A DNA stretch of 64,000 nucleotides, from contig NC_087068.1 in assembly GCF_963678635.1 (NCBI RefSeq), forward strand, positions 60,514,949 through 60,578,948, read 5' to 3'. The notes beneath the pieces are model-generated. The model made no database searches, was not told the DNA's origin, and was given only the letters and a program-made list of their open reading frames with translations. The position numbers and the translations under genes were made by a program. Shown here piece by piece: positions 1 to 11,446 of the stretch; the first letter of the stretch is position 1; each line of letters begins with the position of its first letter. This DNA is from Symsagittifera roscoffensis (Eukaryota; Xenacoelomorpha; Acoela; Convolutidae).

Positions 1-36
1 TGCAGTTTTGGTGGACCAATTTGAGTCAGAAAACAT

Positions 37-387
37 TTGATTCCAGTTCATGATGATACCATTGATGTTCTCTTGAAAATGTTTTCGGTCTGTGAAGATG
101 AGTTATTAAAGTGGGTGGTCACGTATCGTGATTGGGGAAGACTTTTTTCATTTGAAAAGCGTAGTTTTTTTAAGCAGCATTCTGTTACAAAGTCAAATCG
201 TTCCTTAATAGCTATGCTTCATGTTTTTGGACACTTTCACAAAATGCCTTCCAATCTGTTTTTCACAATTGTATATTCATCCAACAGGGAGGTTTGCGTT
301 CTTGCATTTAAACATTTTACGCGAACATACATTTTTTGGCAATCCAGGAGGGAATTAATAATGGAGTACAGTTTTCGTATTAGATGA
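37..387 (+). CDS. possible exon of an unrecognised host gene
   Basis: This is a 116-codon open frame at the left edge of the window. It opens on a TTG, so it is better read as an exon that starts after the TTCCAG acceptor-like site ending near position 46. It ends at TAG before AT-rich DNA. The peptide is rich in Phe, Arg and Lys and has no signal peptide, membrane segment or motif that I recognise. I considered an F-box-associated nematode protein but saw no diagnostic residues. The upstream part of the gene would lie outside the window. It may equally be a chance ORF. Confidence 0.3.
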   Translation: MIPVHDDTIDVLLKMFSVCEDELLKWVVTYRDWGRLFSFEKRSFFKQHSVTKSNRSLIAMLHVFGHFHKMPSNLFFTIVYSSNREVCVLAFKHFTRTYIFWQSRRELIMEYSFRIR

Positions 388-2328
388 TAGGCTCATAATT
401 GAATCGATTTATATCAGCAGTTTAAACCCACAAACGCTTAGTTTAAAATCCATATCAAATGGTACCGGCGAACTGGTCTTTAGCACCTTATAGGGTCTAA
501 CCTTACTGTTCGTTTCTCAAATTGAAAATTACTGTGAACAAAACATATTTAAAAAAAAAGGCGGGGAGGTTTTCATAGAGGTGCTCTCTTCCTTTTTAAC
601 AATTTCGAAGTCGGTGAAGATCTGCTGGGAATATATCGCAAAAAAGCCGGTGGGTAGTAGGGGTAGCAGTAGAAAAAACTGCGTGCTGAGTTGTTATTGT
701 TGGTTGAGAAACCAAGAGGATCGATAGATGGGAGAATGGAGGGCATCACCGAAGCCTCGAATATCATATTCTAGAGTGGAATCAACAATTGTTGTCAATT
801 TATGCTTCGGTATATCCTAGTTTGAGTAGGTTAGAAATTAGATTGGGTTGATGGGATTTTTTTTTTCAGAACAAAACTTGTTAATGGACTGTGATGATAC
901 ATGCAGCCAATTTTATTTTTGTATGAATTGTTAGAGGGGATGTCTGTTTTATTTCCGACTTTTTCAATATGTTCTACTTGAGTGAAAGTCGAGGTTATTA
1001 GAGAAGTGAAAAACATATTTTACGATGCGGCAAGCATTCTTTTTGCAAAATGTAGTGAGTGGCCCGTCTTTTAGGGCTTTAAGGCTATGTAGGGCTTTCA
1101 TTAAAATAATAGATATTTTTCAAGTATGCAATTAACAAAGAAAGAAGAGATCAATGTCAATAATAATTCGAATTGGAACCTAGAGTTGCTGTTTTGCACT
1201 CAGAAAATCTTTTTGAGCAATGAGTTGATTAAATTATTCAGAGTAAAAATATCGATTGATTTACAGTTTAGAGGCAAGTAGTTGACGGTAATCAAGTTAA
1301 AACTAATGTATTAGGAGCTGAGAGACGAGGTAGTTGACGGTAGTTAAGTTGAATTTAAAAATAGTTTTAGTTAAGAGAGAACGGTACTTTCAACTCGAAT
1401 GCGTGGTTTAAACCAATCAGAATTGATTTTCCCTATTTTTATTGTGTTCGTGTCCAATCAAGTTCCAACATCCTTTTATGGAACTCTTTGATAGAAGTCA
1501 TGTCCAATTGGTAATAAAGTTCTGTTTTGGAAAATTTTTCCACACTGTTGTTTCCAATCAAAAAATGTTCATTTCTGTTCAAGACGTCGTATCCAATCAA
1601 AAGACCTTTTTAAGGACCTAAATCTTCCAAATAAGTAAAAATAAACAAAAAAGCAATCGCAAAAATGATAAAAAAATGTTTGCTGTAAAAATGAGAAGTA
1701 TTGCCAATTTTAGAAACAAATAAAGAAAATTGGAACAAAAAGCGCATTCAATTTTTTTTCATCAGTTAATTAAATTTTTTGTATCTGATCAATGGGGAAA
1801 TTGCTGATTTTTTTCTGATAAAAATTCTGGAAATCTTATTCAAAACATGATCAAGCAGGTTTTCGAACTTTAAAAACACTTAAAGCATGAAGGTTTTTGA
1901 CAAATACGGGCATCGAATATGGAATTAAAAGAGTCTTTGATACAGTATTGTATAAAACTTTCGAGGAAAGTGAAAATTTTTCTGTAGTAGTTTTAAGGCT
2001 TTGGTACTCAAAACTTGGTTCGAAAGTTACTTCTTTGAGAGTAAATTTCCCTAAATAAGCCTTTGTTGAGTCGGATAACTCTTTTGGACAACATAGACGT
2101 CCGAAAACTGTGAAAAAAAGTAAGAATCTACAATTATTTCACCAAAAAAGAAAACACACAGAAATTTTTCTGTTTTTTTCTCATGAGTATCTCGAGGAAG
2201 TTCAAATGTTTATTACTTGGCAGGTTTTTTTTAAATTGTTCATTCAAGGTTATGTCTAGAGTTTGCAGAGTTCTGAGTGGTTGAAACTTTTTCTGAAAAA
2301 AAATTAGAACTTTCGAAGACGACAATGA
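388..2328. other. AT-rich non-coding host sequence
   Basis: I see no convincing gene here. Only short open frames occur (for example minus-strand frames at 573-767 and 831-1016), and none shows a motif or balanced composition. T-rich stretches ending in CAG (near 870) resemble nematode 3' splice sites but cannot be linked to exons. Confidence 0.6.
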
Positions 2329-2475
2329 TGACGTCAATTGCGTTGTTGGTGAAGTTATTTCTTTTGAAAATGACCTCATTACCATGAAAGAGAAAATGAG
2401 TGGGCCGTGACGTCATTTCTATTCAAAGAATGACGTCATTACCACAAAAAGATAATTGCGTAGGCAATGACGTCA
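2329..2475. repeat. cluster of TGACGTCA (CRE-like) palindromes in a ~62 bp tandem repeat
   Basis: Perfect TGACGTCA octamers occur at 2329-2336, 2408-2415, 2431-2438 and 2468-2475. A near match (TGACCTCA) lies near 2370. The last two units share their surroundings (ATGACGTCATTACCA, then GGC, then TGACGTCATTT), giving a diverged tandem repeat of about 62 bp. TGACGTCA is the classic CREB/ATF bZIP site. It may be a regulatory array or simply a short satellite. Confidence 0.6.
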
Positions 2476-2564
2476 TTTTTAGTGTAAATACAACCCAAAA
2501 GTATCAATTTTTTTTTAGATAAGGCAAGCTCTTAACAGGAACGAGAAAGTAAACTGTGGAGATT

Positions 2565-3440
2565 ATGGAATTTTTGAAAAAAGGTGCCAAAGGCGTTATT
2601 TCTTGTCCTGATTGCAAGTCTTTCATTTACAATCAACAAAAATTGAACTATTATATGGCCAAGAAGCATGAACCGTCAAGTTCGAAGCTATCGACGGTTT
2701 TTCCTTCTTATGAACAAGAGTTCCTAAATTACTAATCTCTCCAGCAACATCGGAGAAAGGAACCTAGAGCAACGGAAATATTGTGATAGAGGGCGTACTT
2801 GAACCAGATTGGGGAGGAAGAAGAGGAAAATGATGAAAACTTGAAGGATTAACCGTTCAACAGTTCCTAGTAGATACGTAAATGGACAACACTAGACAAA
2901 AGGTATTTAACTTTAAAATGTCTAAGTTAGATTTTAAAATAATCAACGAGAAACTTGAAGAATCCTCCAACGAGCACAATTCTGACGCTAAAACCAACCT
3001 TGCTCTGGATTTTCTTCTTCAAAATATATACGTCCATGAAAAAGTTTTTATTTTACAAAGCTCCCTTTTACTGTGTTCAAAAACTGACTTGATAACACTC
3101 CGAGAAAAAATAGAAAAACTTGAGGAACAATGTACCCAAAAAACGCCAAAACACAAAATGGAGATTCAAATTGATCACAAATGTGAAACATTTTCTAAAT
3201 AAATGGAGCTGCAGATGAGAATGAAATTATAAGATGTTGAAGTGTCTGTCAAGGAAAAATGAAAAAGATCTTTGATCGGCTGAGCGAGCGAGATAAAAAT
3301 TAATGAAGTAACAAAAAATTGAGTACAAAGATGAATGCGTTGAAGACTCGGAACAAACAGAAAAGTCAAGACAGTTTTTGAGAAATCAGAAAATCCAACC
3401 CATTGATTTGAAGCCTTATCTTGAGAGGTATGTGAATCTT
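2565..3440 (+). pseudogene. decayed relic related to DNA polymerase B proteins of Maverick-type or similar elements
   Basis: Fragments in shifting frames line up in one order. From 2565 there are two worn C2H2 zinc fingers: CPDCKSF with a downstream KKH, then a second one ending HRRKEH. An acidic stretch follows. Positions 2882-3202 are a 106-codon open segment containing KVFNFKMSKLD and CTQKTPKHK. At 3378-3435 comes IDLKPYLERYVN. The order matches the N-terminal region of large type-B DNA polymerase proteins that I know from self-replicating elements of cnidarians and other invertebrates. The segment between about 3200 and 3230 looks deleted, several stops occur, and the polymerase palm motifs are absent. 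It is a non-functional remnant. The family assignment rests on memory of the family, not on a search. Confidence 0.5.
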
Positions 3441-4100
3441 GAGAAGTATTTGGGCATTTACGCTGGACTCGCAACTTTCACCACCAACTCAACAACCAAC
3501 AGTTTCTACTACTATGAGTCCTTCTGCAACGCCAACCTCAACACGATCCTTTGTTGTGCCACTACCTCACACAACTTCAGCTGTCCCAATAGCTACAGCA
3601 TCAAAGTCACCACCCCTAAAAATTTCATCCCCTGATTTCAAAATAATCATGGTTCTTTCGAATTCTCGAATTAAAAAGCGAACCCAGATAGTAAGACCAT
3701 ATAAGATACTAACGGCAAATACGCCGGTATCAACTTTTTAATATCCAATGACCATTAGGCGACAGCCCTTATACCGCACTGAATTGAATACTAAATTACA
3801 TAATCAGTTAGAAAAGGAACGGTACATCAATTCTAACAGTAATCCCGGCTTCGATAGGGATCTCAATTATGCTTTGAATCCATTAACCAATCATTTAAAA
3901 TTAGAAGCCTATCGCACCATAAAAATTTGTACTCAATAACTAATTCCCTTCTTGAGTATCAAAAAATCTATGTCCCATCAAAATATCTGACTGCAAAATT
4001 ACAAACCCCCGATTTGGATAACTATACTGAGCAAATTCAGCGTAGTCATATACACGAAACCGATCAAGACCGGGAGCTAAAAAGCAAATACACAATTTGA
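3439..4100 (+). pseudogene. decayed ORF of unknown function, Thr/Ser/Pro-rich then charged
   Basis: An open frame of 100 codons (3439-3741) begins Thr, Ser and Pro-rich and becomes basic (SRIKKRTQIVRPYK). After one TAA the same frame continues from 3748 to 3939 (LHNQLEKERYINSN, FDRDLNYALN). A frameshift near 3930 leads into a further open stretch to about 4100 (LLEYQKIYVPSKY, DNYTEQIQRSH). Continuous, protein-like composition across one stop and one shift suggests one ancestral ORF of about 220 codons. It directly follows the polymerase relic and may be part of the same dead element, but I do not recognise the protein. Confidence 0.35.
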
Positions 4101-4606
4101 AAACAAAAAATCAACAATTTGTAGTCCTGTTGGAAGGAAAACTTTAAAAATTTATCCTTTCATTTAAAAAATTGTCCTTTCTTTTAACTTAGTTATGCAG
4201 TATCTAGTACTAATTTTGCCTTTTCCAACAATTTTGATTTTTATAAAAAACAAAGAACAAAAAATACACCATTTTGCATGAACCAGTCCTCCCCTTATTA
4301 CGCACACGGACACCCACTTAACATACTTCAGGACGAAAAGGAAACTTCGATAAAAAAGTATGTTCAAGGAAAAATAATTTTAAGCTAAACTTGAAATATT
4401 TCGAGAAACAAATAATTTTGATGTTTGATATTGGTTTATAATTATTTATGAATTATAATTTGTTTCAATTTTTAATTTGATATTGGATACTGCTACCTAT
4501 AATGCCAACAAACTATTGATCAAAATTCGTTAGGTTGAACGAAAATAGCTTTGGTTGATTAACAATTACCCCGCTTGACTAGCAGGGTAAAATAAAATTT
4601 TTAGTT
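4101..4606. other. AT-rich sequence left of element A
   Basis: No gene is visible. A minus-strand frame at 4164-4367 is hydrophobic and low in complexity and is probably chance. The base run just before the LTR (TTTTTAGTTTT) does not clearly match the sequence beyond the other LTR, so no target-site duplication can be called. Confidence 0.6.
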
Positions 4607-5485
4607 TTTAACATTCGCCCACATACTACACAGCGACGGTGCGTAGAAAAGTACCTATTAACGACTGGCAGGCGTCAGTTACCTTAATTCTACTCGTTTT
4701 TCACCGTCTCGACCTTGCCAGTTGATTTTCTGGTCTGTTTAGGGCTCAGTAAAAAGTTACTATTTTAGGCCATCAGTCAAACGACTTTTGATCAGCTTTC
4801 GTTAACATGCAAACACAACCACATAGCTGAGTCTCAGATCCTCAGTCTACGTGATTGATATTAAAAACACGGCTCGAACACCTTATTTTACATGTTTTTT
4901 TTGACAGTTCTATATTAAATCCATCGGAGATGGATTGACCCTTTCCTCTTTCTAACTATCATTATCTAAAATATCAGATTATACCGGTGTTAATTCAAAG
5001 TTCTATGGCATCCAAGTAGCTACAAAGTCAGTTTGATGCAGTCCTTCAACACATAACAGTCTCTGGGGGCCAACCCTCCGCTCCCGTATTATTCCCGAGA
5101 TAACGTTGTTATCTCTCCCAAATCGTGGCACGGGAGGGTCCGTGGAATGTTCCTTCCCCACTGAAGCTTCTTTCTCCACTAATTCTCACTGCTAAGGGTC
5201 TTATCGTGTGTTTTTGCCACGATAAGAAGCTTCGTTTTTCTCGTTTTTCCGTGCGACTGTTTTCTACTATCTCTGTCATTGTTGTGTCTTTTTTCGTCCT
5301 TTTCAGTCAAAATGGACGTTTTTCGTATTTCTGAGAAATAATCCCTTTTCGATCGAAATTTAAAAAATAAAAATTCTAGAATATTCGTACCCTCCTTCGC
5401 AGCATTTTTTCGTTACTAAGGCCTTTAGTCATCGTATTCTGTGTCGCCGGAATGTTGCGCTGTGCCAATCTGGCGGAATGGCACA
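4607..5485 (-). repeat. element A 3' LTR
   Basis: About 880 bp match 30109-30976 in direct orientation. Read on the minus strand the LTR starts TGTGCCATTCC at 5485 and ends with CGAATGTTA near 4609, where the expected final CA seems lost (TGTTACA in the other copy). The first 25 nt contain a 7 bp inverted repeat, TGTGCCA and TGGCACA. A short insertion around 5208-5225 separates it from the other LTR. The small plus-strand frame at 5125-5334 lies inside it and is not a gene. Confidence 0.85.
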
Positions 5486-5495
5486 TACTCTCTGG
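5486..5495 (-). promoter_or_regulatory. probable polypurine tract of element A
   Basis: Read on the minus strand, the bases next to the LTR start are CCAGAGAGTA followed by TGTG. Element B has TTGGGGAGTA before its LTR. The shared GAGTA ending at the LTR start and its purine bias fit a plus-strand primer tract, though A's is short and imperfect. Confidence 0.45.
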
Positions 5496-6245
5496 ACAAG
5501 TCCCCATCAATGTCCCTAGTGATCGCATAACACCGGGTTATCGTCGAATAGTACTCCAGTTCTCTATTATTGATCTTACAAATCGCATTAGAAAATGAAA
5601 TTTATCTACTCCACTTCAACTCACTACGTGTCAAAACTGGCATCGTACTACATTTCACTGCCTTCCAACATTCTCACAAAGTTTGCACCATGAGGAGTGT
5701 CCTAGAAAAAATTTCTTTTCTGAATACTTGCGTCATTTTGCCATAAAATTTCTTTTCGCTCTCTGTGATTAAAAAGTTGGGACGTGGCACGGCCACGCAC
5801 CCGTTAAAATTAACTTAACGTCACTCACCAAGTATAATCAGTTATTTATGCGGTCCTATTTGATATTAAAACTAAGAAACTCTGTGGCTAGGAAAGTTAT
5901 TGAGTTACTCACCCTTTCCGAGCGAGCTTACCCAAACTTACTACGTCGCCACACAGTGAATATGTGTCTTACACAGGGTAAAAACTTCAGTCGTGATTAA
6001 ATAGGTAAATATACTCACATATATCATTCATATATATGTAAATTGTCATAACTAAAATCAACAATTTCAACAATTTTAACAATTGCAACAATTTTCAAAG
6101 TATGGTCTGACCAAACTAGATCAAAACTAAAAGTTTAACAAGTTCAATAATCAATTTTGGTTGATTAGTTCAAGTTTTAACACACAAAGACAATCAAGTT
6201 TTCCTCCTTCTCTTCCTTTATTGTTCACGTCTTCACTTATCATCT
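5496..6245 (-). other. element A 3' untranslated region
   Basis: This lies between the ORF3 stop (6248-6246) and the polypurine tract. I see no gene. It is AT-rich, with CAACAATTT runs at 6057-6100 and a pyrimidine-rich stretch at 6195-6250, purine-rich in the element's sense. Confidence 0.5.
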
Positions 6246-8071
6246 TCATTCCATCGCCTCTCCAGCGTCACTGTCTTCCAGAACTTTTTCTAACATGTCC
6301 ATAGAGTTGCGGGCCGTGCCCCAACTCTCCTGTTCCAGCAGCCTCGGTTTGCAACAAGGTAGCAAGTCCACATTCACCTTTTGCTCCCAGTTCCTGCAAA
6401 AGCTGTTGTGGAGACACAGGCTCACATTCCGTTCTAGGTCAGCTCTTAAGACCCTTTCTTTTCATCTTCAGTTACACAAGGCGCTCCAGCAACTCGCTTC
6501 ACCGCCGTGGTGACCGCGTTTCTGTGCATCAGGAATGCTCTCTTATAGGATCCCGGTCCTATATCTAGCTGGAAAGATGATATGCTTCCGTGTTCCTCGA
6601 CATGTGACGCTTCGCGCGTTCATATATCTATGACGTCACCACTGCACGGAACCAGGGCATCAATCTTTGCCTTGACCATATTCCTTCAATGGCTTTGGGT
6701 ATTCCCAGAACCTTGCAGGTGGTTCTGAAAAGATCCAGTTTGCGGCTCATCTTTACGTTACTCTTGTTTACTCGTGACCGCGTAAAGCCTCCAACCACCT
6801 AACTGCCAGCATGGCACTAACCACCAAGATTGACACTTGTTGATTCTGATCGGGTAAACCCGTAGAGTACAACATCTCCACATCCCATAACAGCATCAGA
6901 TTCCCGCGCTTGGGGTACCATAACGTCTGCGCCAAACAGTGACAAGGATGCTCCCCATGGGTCCTCAGTATGATCCTTCGGGTCCGATACCTGAGGCTCC
7001 CAGCAACGGTTCCACTTCCATCATACTTCTGTGCAAATCGTTCTTCTCTTCTATAATGGGGAATTCAGTGGGTAACGCTCCACTCGCTTTCTGGTTCTGG
7101 AACTCGCTCATATTACCTTCGTTCAACCTCATGAACTCTTCGCCCACTACGTCTTGCAACTCGCCTTCAGATTTCTTCGGGACTGCCCGAAAGATCTTCG
7201 CCAACAAATCGTACGACTTTTCTGACATTCTGGCCAACCTCACGCACTTTGGTACAGAGAAAAGTTGATCAATCAACACCTGCTGCGTCCTCGCATCCAT
7301 CACCACCATGTGCGTAGGATACCTGCTATTGCAGTATGGCGCGGAGCTTGAACCTACCAGATACTTTGAACCAGTAGGTCTATGATAGGCCTCACTATCC
7401 TTCAGATTCATTTCATTTTCCAGAGATTCCCGCCAGCCTCCAATCTTCTGCTCTGTCTGCAATGCTCCAGGGACTACTTCCACGCTGAGGGACGTCACTA
7501 GCTCATGGGCACGTTCCAGGCGCTCAAGCGATTCCATCGAGCTCGTCATGCTACAAAATCCCAAGGCCGTGGTCAAGTTTACCTCCGTCACCCCATGACA
7601 GTCCGCGACCAACTTCATGCCACTCTTATCCGACATGCTCAATCTTCCATACAATTGTGCCAGTTGTCGATGCTGCTCGCTCAGCATAATCAGGCAGTGT
7701 CCAAAGTTGCAAACATGTCCTTCCATCTCACTATGTTGAGCTAAACAGATGCCTTGCCTCAACCAATTGCCCGATGGACTCTCATCGGATGGCTCTACGG
7801 ATGGGTTGCCCTTCCGCTTCATCGCCTTCATGGTCAGCAGATGGTGTATCATGGCCAGGTCGTGTAGACTCGCGTCATCATCCAGGTCTAACGTGATATC
7901 CGCCGCCATGTTCCAGATTAGACCGGCATTAGGATGAGGACACCAAGAAGGCTTCATGAGTTCCCACTTGGCTACTAGGCTGGTTTTCAAGGGACCGTGC
8001 CAAGAACCAGAATCAAAACTCACTTGCCCCTTCAGCTCATTAACCGAGGGTTCGACCACTCGTTTTTCCAA
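6246..8071 (-). pseudogene. element A ORF3 C-terminal region, unknown conserved domain
   Basis: A 368-codon frame (8071-6965) continues past a frameshift near 6960 and two or three stops to a TGA at 6248-6246. Landmarks kept in element B are: WCPHPNAGLIW; CLAQHSEMEGHVC followed by a helix; LTTALGFC; SLERLERAHELVTSLSVE; VLIDQLFSVPKCVRLA; LGASG; CHCLAQTLWYP; LFRTTCKVLGIP; MPWFRAVVTS; and SLCLHNSFC. Several Cys positions are shared, but I see no membrane span or signal peptide, so it does not look like a standard envelope protein. The frame joins 8402-8040 through one shift at an A-run near 8071. Conservation across two diverged elements suggests a real function that I cannot name. Confidence 0.6.
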
Positions 8072-10583
8072 AATGATTCACAGATTTGGGTTGTTCCACC
8101 ATCAGCATTCCCGTCTCCTTGATTCGTTCGACCCAGAAATTGAGCACTATGATTTGCTCATAGTCGTAGTACGCTTCCCTGGCTTCTTCATTCACGAAGG
8201 TATTATACGCCATCCCCGGTATGCCAGACACAAATTGGAACGACTTCAGTTTCCCTAGTGTTGCAAAATCTTTCTGTCCCCTGACTGTTTCAATCAATTC
8301 CCGGCTCACTTTCAATTCTTTGTTGGAATACCTTCTCACTTCTTCTAACTTGCGATAGCCCTCCATGTCGTTCGACTCCCTATTTGGTACAACCAACGGC
8401 ATGTCCTGATATAATTCCAGGAGTGCCCTTAGGAAGTTTCAATCGCAATCAAATCGGCTTCGGCTTAGTCCCAAAGGGCCTTGTTGTGTGTCCACGCCCG
8501 AGTCCGGCCGTGCCGGTACGGTCAGGTCTCCTGCGTGATAGAAAAATTCATCATTCACCAGGAATTCTACCGACTCCTCGCCATGTGGTGCCAGGTCCTC
8601 TATCATTATGTATGAGCCTCCTCTGCGCTCTTTTGCCACTTTCAGCATCACTACTTTCACCTCTCCTGTCCACCTCAGTCTTGATAAATCATCTGTGGGT
8701 GCATACATGTCGTTCCACACCTCAGCCGTGACCTCTGGTCTCCTGGAAGGTTGTGCCTTTATCTTCTTCCTGCTCCGAGCATCGGGAAATGTGAAGTCAA
8801 ATGTGTGTGCGGCTGCAACGTTCCAACTGATGAAGCGCGGCTTCATCCCTTCACTCCACTTCAGCATTCTCCTTTCTGCATCACTAGCTGCTCCGATGCG
8901 AGGGGCAATGACGGGAGACGTGACTCCCACCAACATCCTCCTTATCGGTGGGTATCGATGGCATTGGTCTGGCAGCGGCCTGGACCCAGAAAGCCACGCT
9001 TGCTGGTTTTCTTCCACGTGTGCGTAGGCCTCTGGCAGAAGTGGGACTCTCATTGCCGTTCCTGAATCCTTCATTACCGGTCTCAGATTCCAGAGCTTCG
9101 GGTTAAACTGGATATGGGATAGGTCTTCGCGGGCCATTCTGCACTTGAAGTTGTTGTTGAAATCCATCAACACTCAACCCGGCTTCGCTATTCTCCCGAA
9201 CAGCCTATCGTCGCTGGCCAAACCTCTCAGCTCCTTCTGTTCTACCCAATTCAGTACAGAACAATCTACAACTGAGACCAGGTTGACATACAACACAGAG
9301 TTCCTGTATGCCTTGACTTGCACATCCGGGAATACGAAGGACATCACCGGTCCATACACCACTGTGACGAACTCCCGCAGTCAATGAATCAGAGCCAACG
9401 GATCGATCCGCATCATGACAGCCAAATCTGTCAGCAATGGCATGCCACAATACTGTCTGCACTCTTCCGCATCCGTTGCCACCTTATCTTCTCCCGTGAC
9501 ACTTGGGTTCTGTTGCAGGAGATATTGAAGCAGGAGAGTCCTCCAGTCCTTCATTTTCCTGAGCGAGGCGGTTTCCAACTGCGCGTTGAACTCACGACTT
9601 GTTCCCTGGAGTTGTTCGGGGTAACGCAACAACACACGCAAATCACCCAGCCGACCATAGGTCATGGCGATCAAAGTCAGGAGTCCATCCAATCTCAAAT
9701 CTGCCAATGCTTGGGTGAAGAGATTCGCAGGTCCCTTCACGAAATTCTCATGACCAGACGTCACGTACAAAGCTAATATTAGGCCAATCGACAGATTTCT
9801 GATATCTTTGACGAAGCTCGCGATCAGATTCCGAGAGACCCTCGGATAGCACGTCGTCAGGAAGGATGCCGTCCATCCCACTCCCATTCTGCCCAAGATA
9901 GCATCTGATCGCTCATACTGTGCCCTCGTGGCCAGTACGTCAGCTTGGAACTTGTCCAACAACATCGTGTTCACATCCTGCATCAATTGCAACTTCATGC
10001 ACCCGGCTAACTCCCGGTCATCCAACATGTTCTTCAGATACGCGTGTATCTCTTTGATCACTGCCGGTGCATGTTCGAACGCATCCTCTACCAAGGTACA
10101 CAGTCTTGGTGACAAGTACAACCATGAGTTGTTGTGTGGCTTCGTGCGCAAAGCCATTGCCATCAGATCCTCTTCTGCTGACGTCATGTTTTTCCTGAAT
10201 GGCCTTCCCTGTTCATTCTCTGCTTGATCCAACTGTCTGAACCAGAGATCATTAGCCACCTGTTGTACTAACAGATGATCGTCATCTACCCCTGGTCTTA
10301 GCTTTAGCAACCTAGCGAAGTTGGACAGTTCCAACCCCAGAACCTCATCTAACACCAACCGAGTTGTGCTACAATCTTTGAGTCCATGTATGGCATTGGA
10401 AACGTCAGCCCAAACGGCAGGAAGCTCAGATCGGGATGGGTAATAGTTGTTGGGGTCCACTACTCTGTTCGGGGCAGGAATTATTACGTTGAATCGTCCC
10501 TCTGCTATCGTTGCGACCATCGTGTACACAAACTGCAGGGATTTTGGCAATGCAGCATACCCAGGCGACAACACAAAGACCAC
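8040..10583 (-). pseudogene. element A ORF3 middle region (helical), one frame with three in-frame TGA stops
   Basis: The stretch from 10583 to 8040 is a single reading frame broken only by TGA codons at 9383-9381, 9176-9174 and 8441-8439. The first 400 codons start with the end of the second SGNH-like domain (VVFVLSPGY, then IIPAPNRVVDP) and become mostly helical (VLGLELSNFARLLKL, APAVIKEIHAYL). This part is matched in element B at 46452-47370 (LLLEISNFARQLML, APPLVKQIWGFF). The stretch 9362-8439 (VMSFVFPDVQVKAY, FISWNVAAAHTFDF) has no clear match in B. The frame opens on GTG, so its edge is not a true start. It was joined upstream to 10834-10505. Confidence 0.6.
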
Positions 10584-11088
10584 AAGACCACCTTCACTAC
10601 ATTCTGAGTGAAACGTTGTTTTGCTGTTGTTTCTACCTCAACCATCGCCATGAGCAATGTCATTATCGCCTCTCCTATGACCTCATTGCTCGGGATCGAT
10701 CCATCCGTCAAGCGAGACAAGAAACCTCTGCTTTGCAGATGATCATTCGAGCCTGCAATCACTATCACCTGCGGCTCCATGCTGACCACCCTTCGTACAC
10801 TTATCAGCATGCCTACTGAATGTCCCCAGTCCAATTTGGCGCTGTCAAGAAAATTACGTCAGGCCAAAAGAGAGAACGGGGCGTATATAGATAATCCGAA
10901 CTGGCCAATATCAGGTACTTGGCAGCTTTCATATCCAAGGGATCATTGGCGGCAAACAGTCCGTCACCGACTGGGGCCTTCAGTTCCCCGTAACTCCTGT
11001 CATCCCCATCCACTGTGGTCGCTCGGGGGTAGTCTCTTGAATACTCGTCAGACGTCTGACCAGGTGGTTTAGCAAACTGCCTGTACAT
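10505..11088 (-). pseudogene. element A ORF3: second, divergent SGNH-hydrolase-like domain
   Basis: Two overlapping frames (11088-10813 and 10834-10505), then 10583 onward in a third, spell an ordered set of SGNH-fold features. These are a first strand AAKYLILASSDYL where block I (GDS) would sit, a block III-like VIVIAGSNDHL with the G-x-N-D core, then VVFVLSPGY and NVIIPAPNRVVDP as later strands. The catalytic DxxH of block V is not seen (DPNNYYPSRSEL). Element B has IIVAGSDF, SLPGAELNEML, LLLFAGMNDHL and ILMAAPNRALEP in the same order. I infer a degenerate SGNH-type domain that may bind rather than cleave. The assignment is weaker than for the first domain. Confidence 0.45.
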
Positions 11089-11116
11089 CTTGTGATGATT
11101 GTTGTTGATGAAGAAA

Positions 11117-11446
11117 CTAGCCCTTATGAGCAGGTGGCGTTAGTTCCCTGGCCCTCCGGCGGGCGTCCGTAAGAGATCGGGTATTCAGAGGTCCAAAGGT
11201 GATGTCCTGAGGCAATCCATTCAGGTCTGCCTGCCGGAGCATAGTCGTGGAGCTGAACTGCTCCTGCTCTGCTAGCAACCAGTCCACGCCTGGTATCCGA
11301 TATAATCTCGACACTGTGGGACCTTCTCCGCCGATCATTCTCATCGCGTCTTCTCGACACATCAATGTGTTAATGTTTAACTTCGTTGACATGTCCGTCT
11401 TATATTGTCCCCAATGATTAGGGTCTGGGCGGTTCCAAAGCAGCAC
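11117..11446 (-). pseudogene. element A ORF3 linker between the two SGNH-like domains
   Basis: This is a 109-codon frame ending in TAG at 11119-11117, after which coding resumes in another frame. The segment LRQADLNGLPQDITFGPLN is recognisable in element B near 47,920-47,980 (TADLTGIP, FGPINYRPL). This conserved patch, G-hydrophobic-P followed by FGP-hydrophobic-N, precedes the second SGNH-like domain in both elements. I know of no named domain with it. Confidence 0.5.

Noticed and set aside
5125-5334. Plus-strand ORF inside the element A LTR
   Set aside because: It lies within the LTR, and the other LTR does not keep the frame because of an indel.
6246-8402. Retroviral-type or phlebovirus-type envelope in ORF3
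   Set aside because: No signal peptide, fusion peptide or transmembrane helix can be seen in either element, and the Cys pattern does not fit the class II glycoproteins found in some nematode elements.
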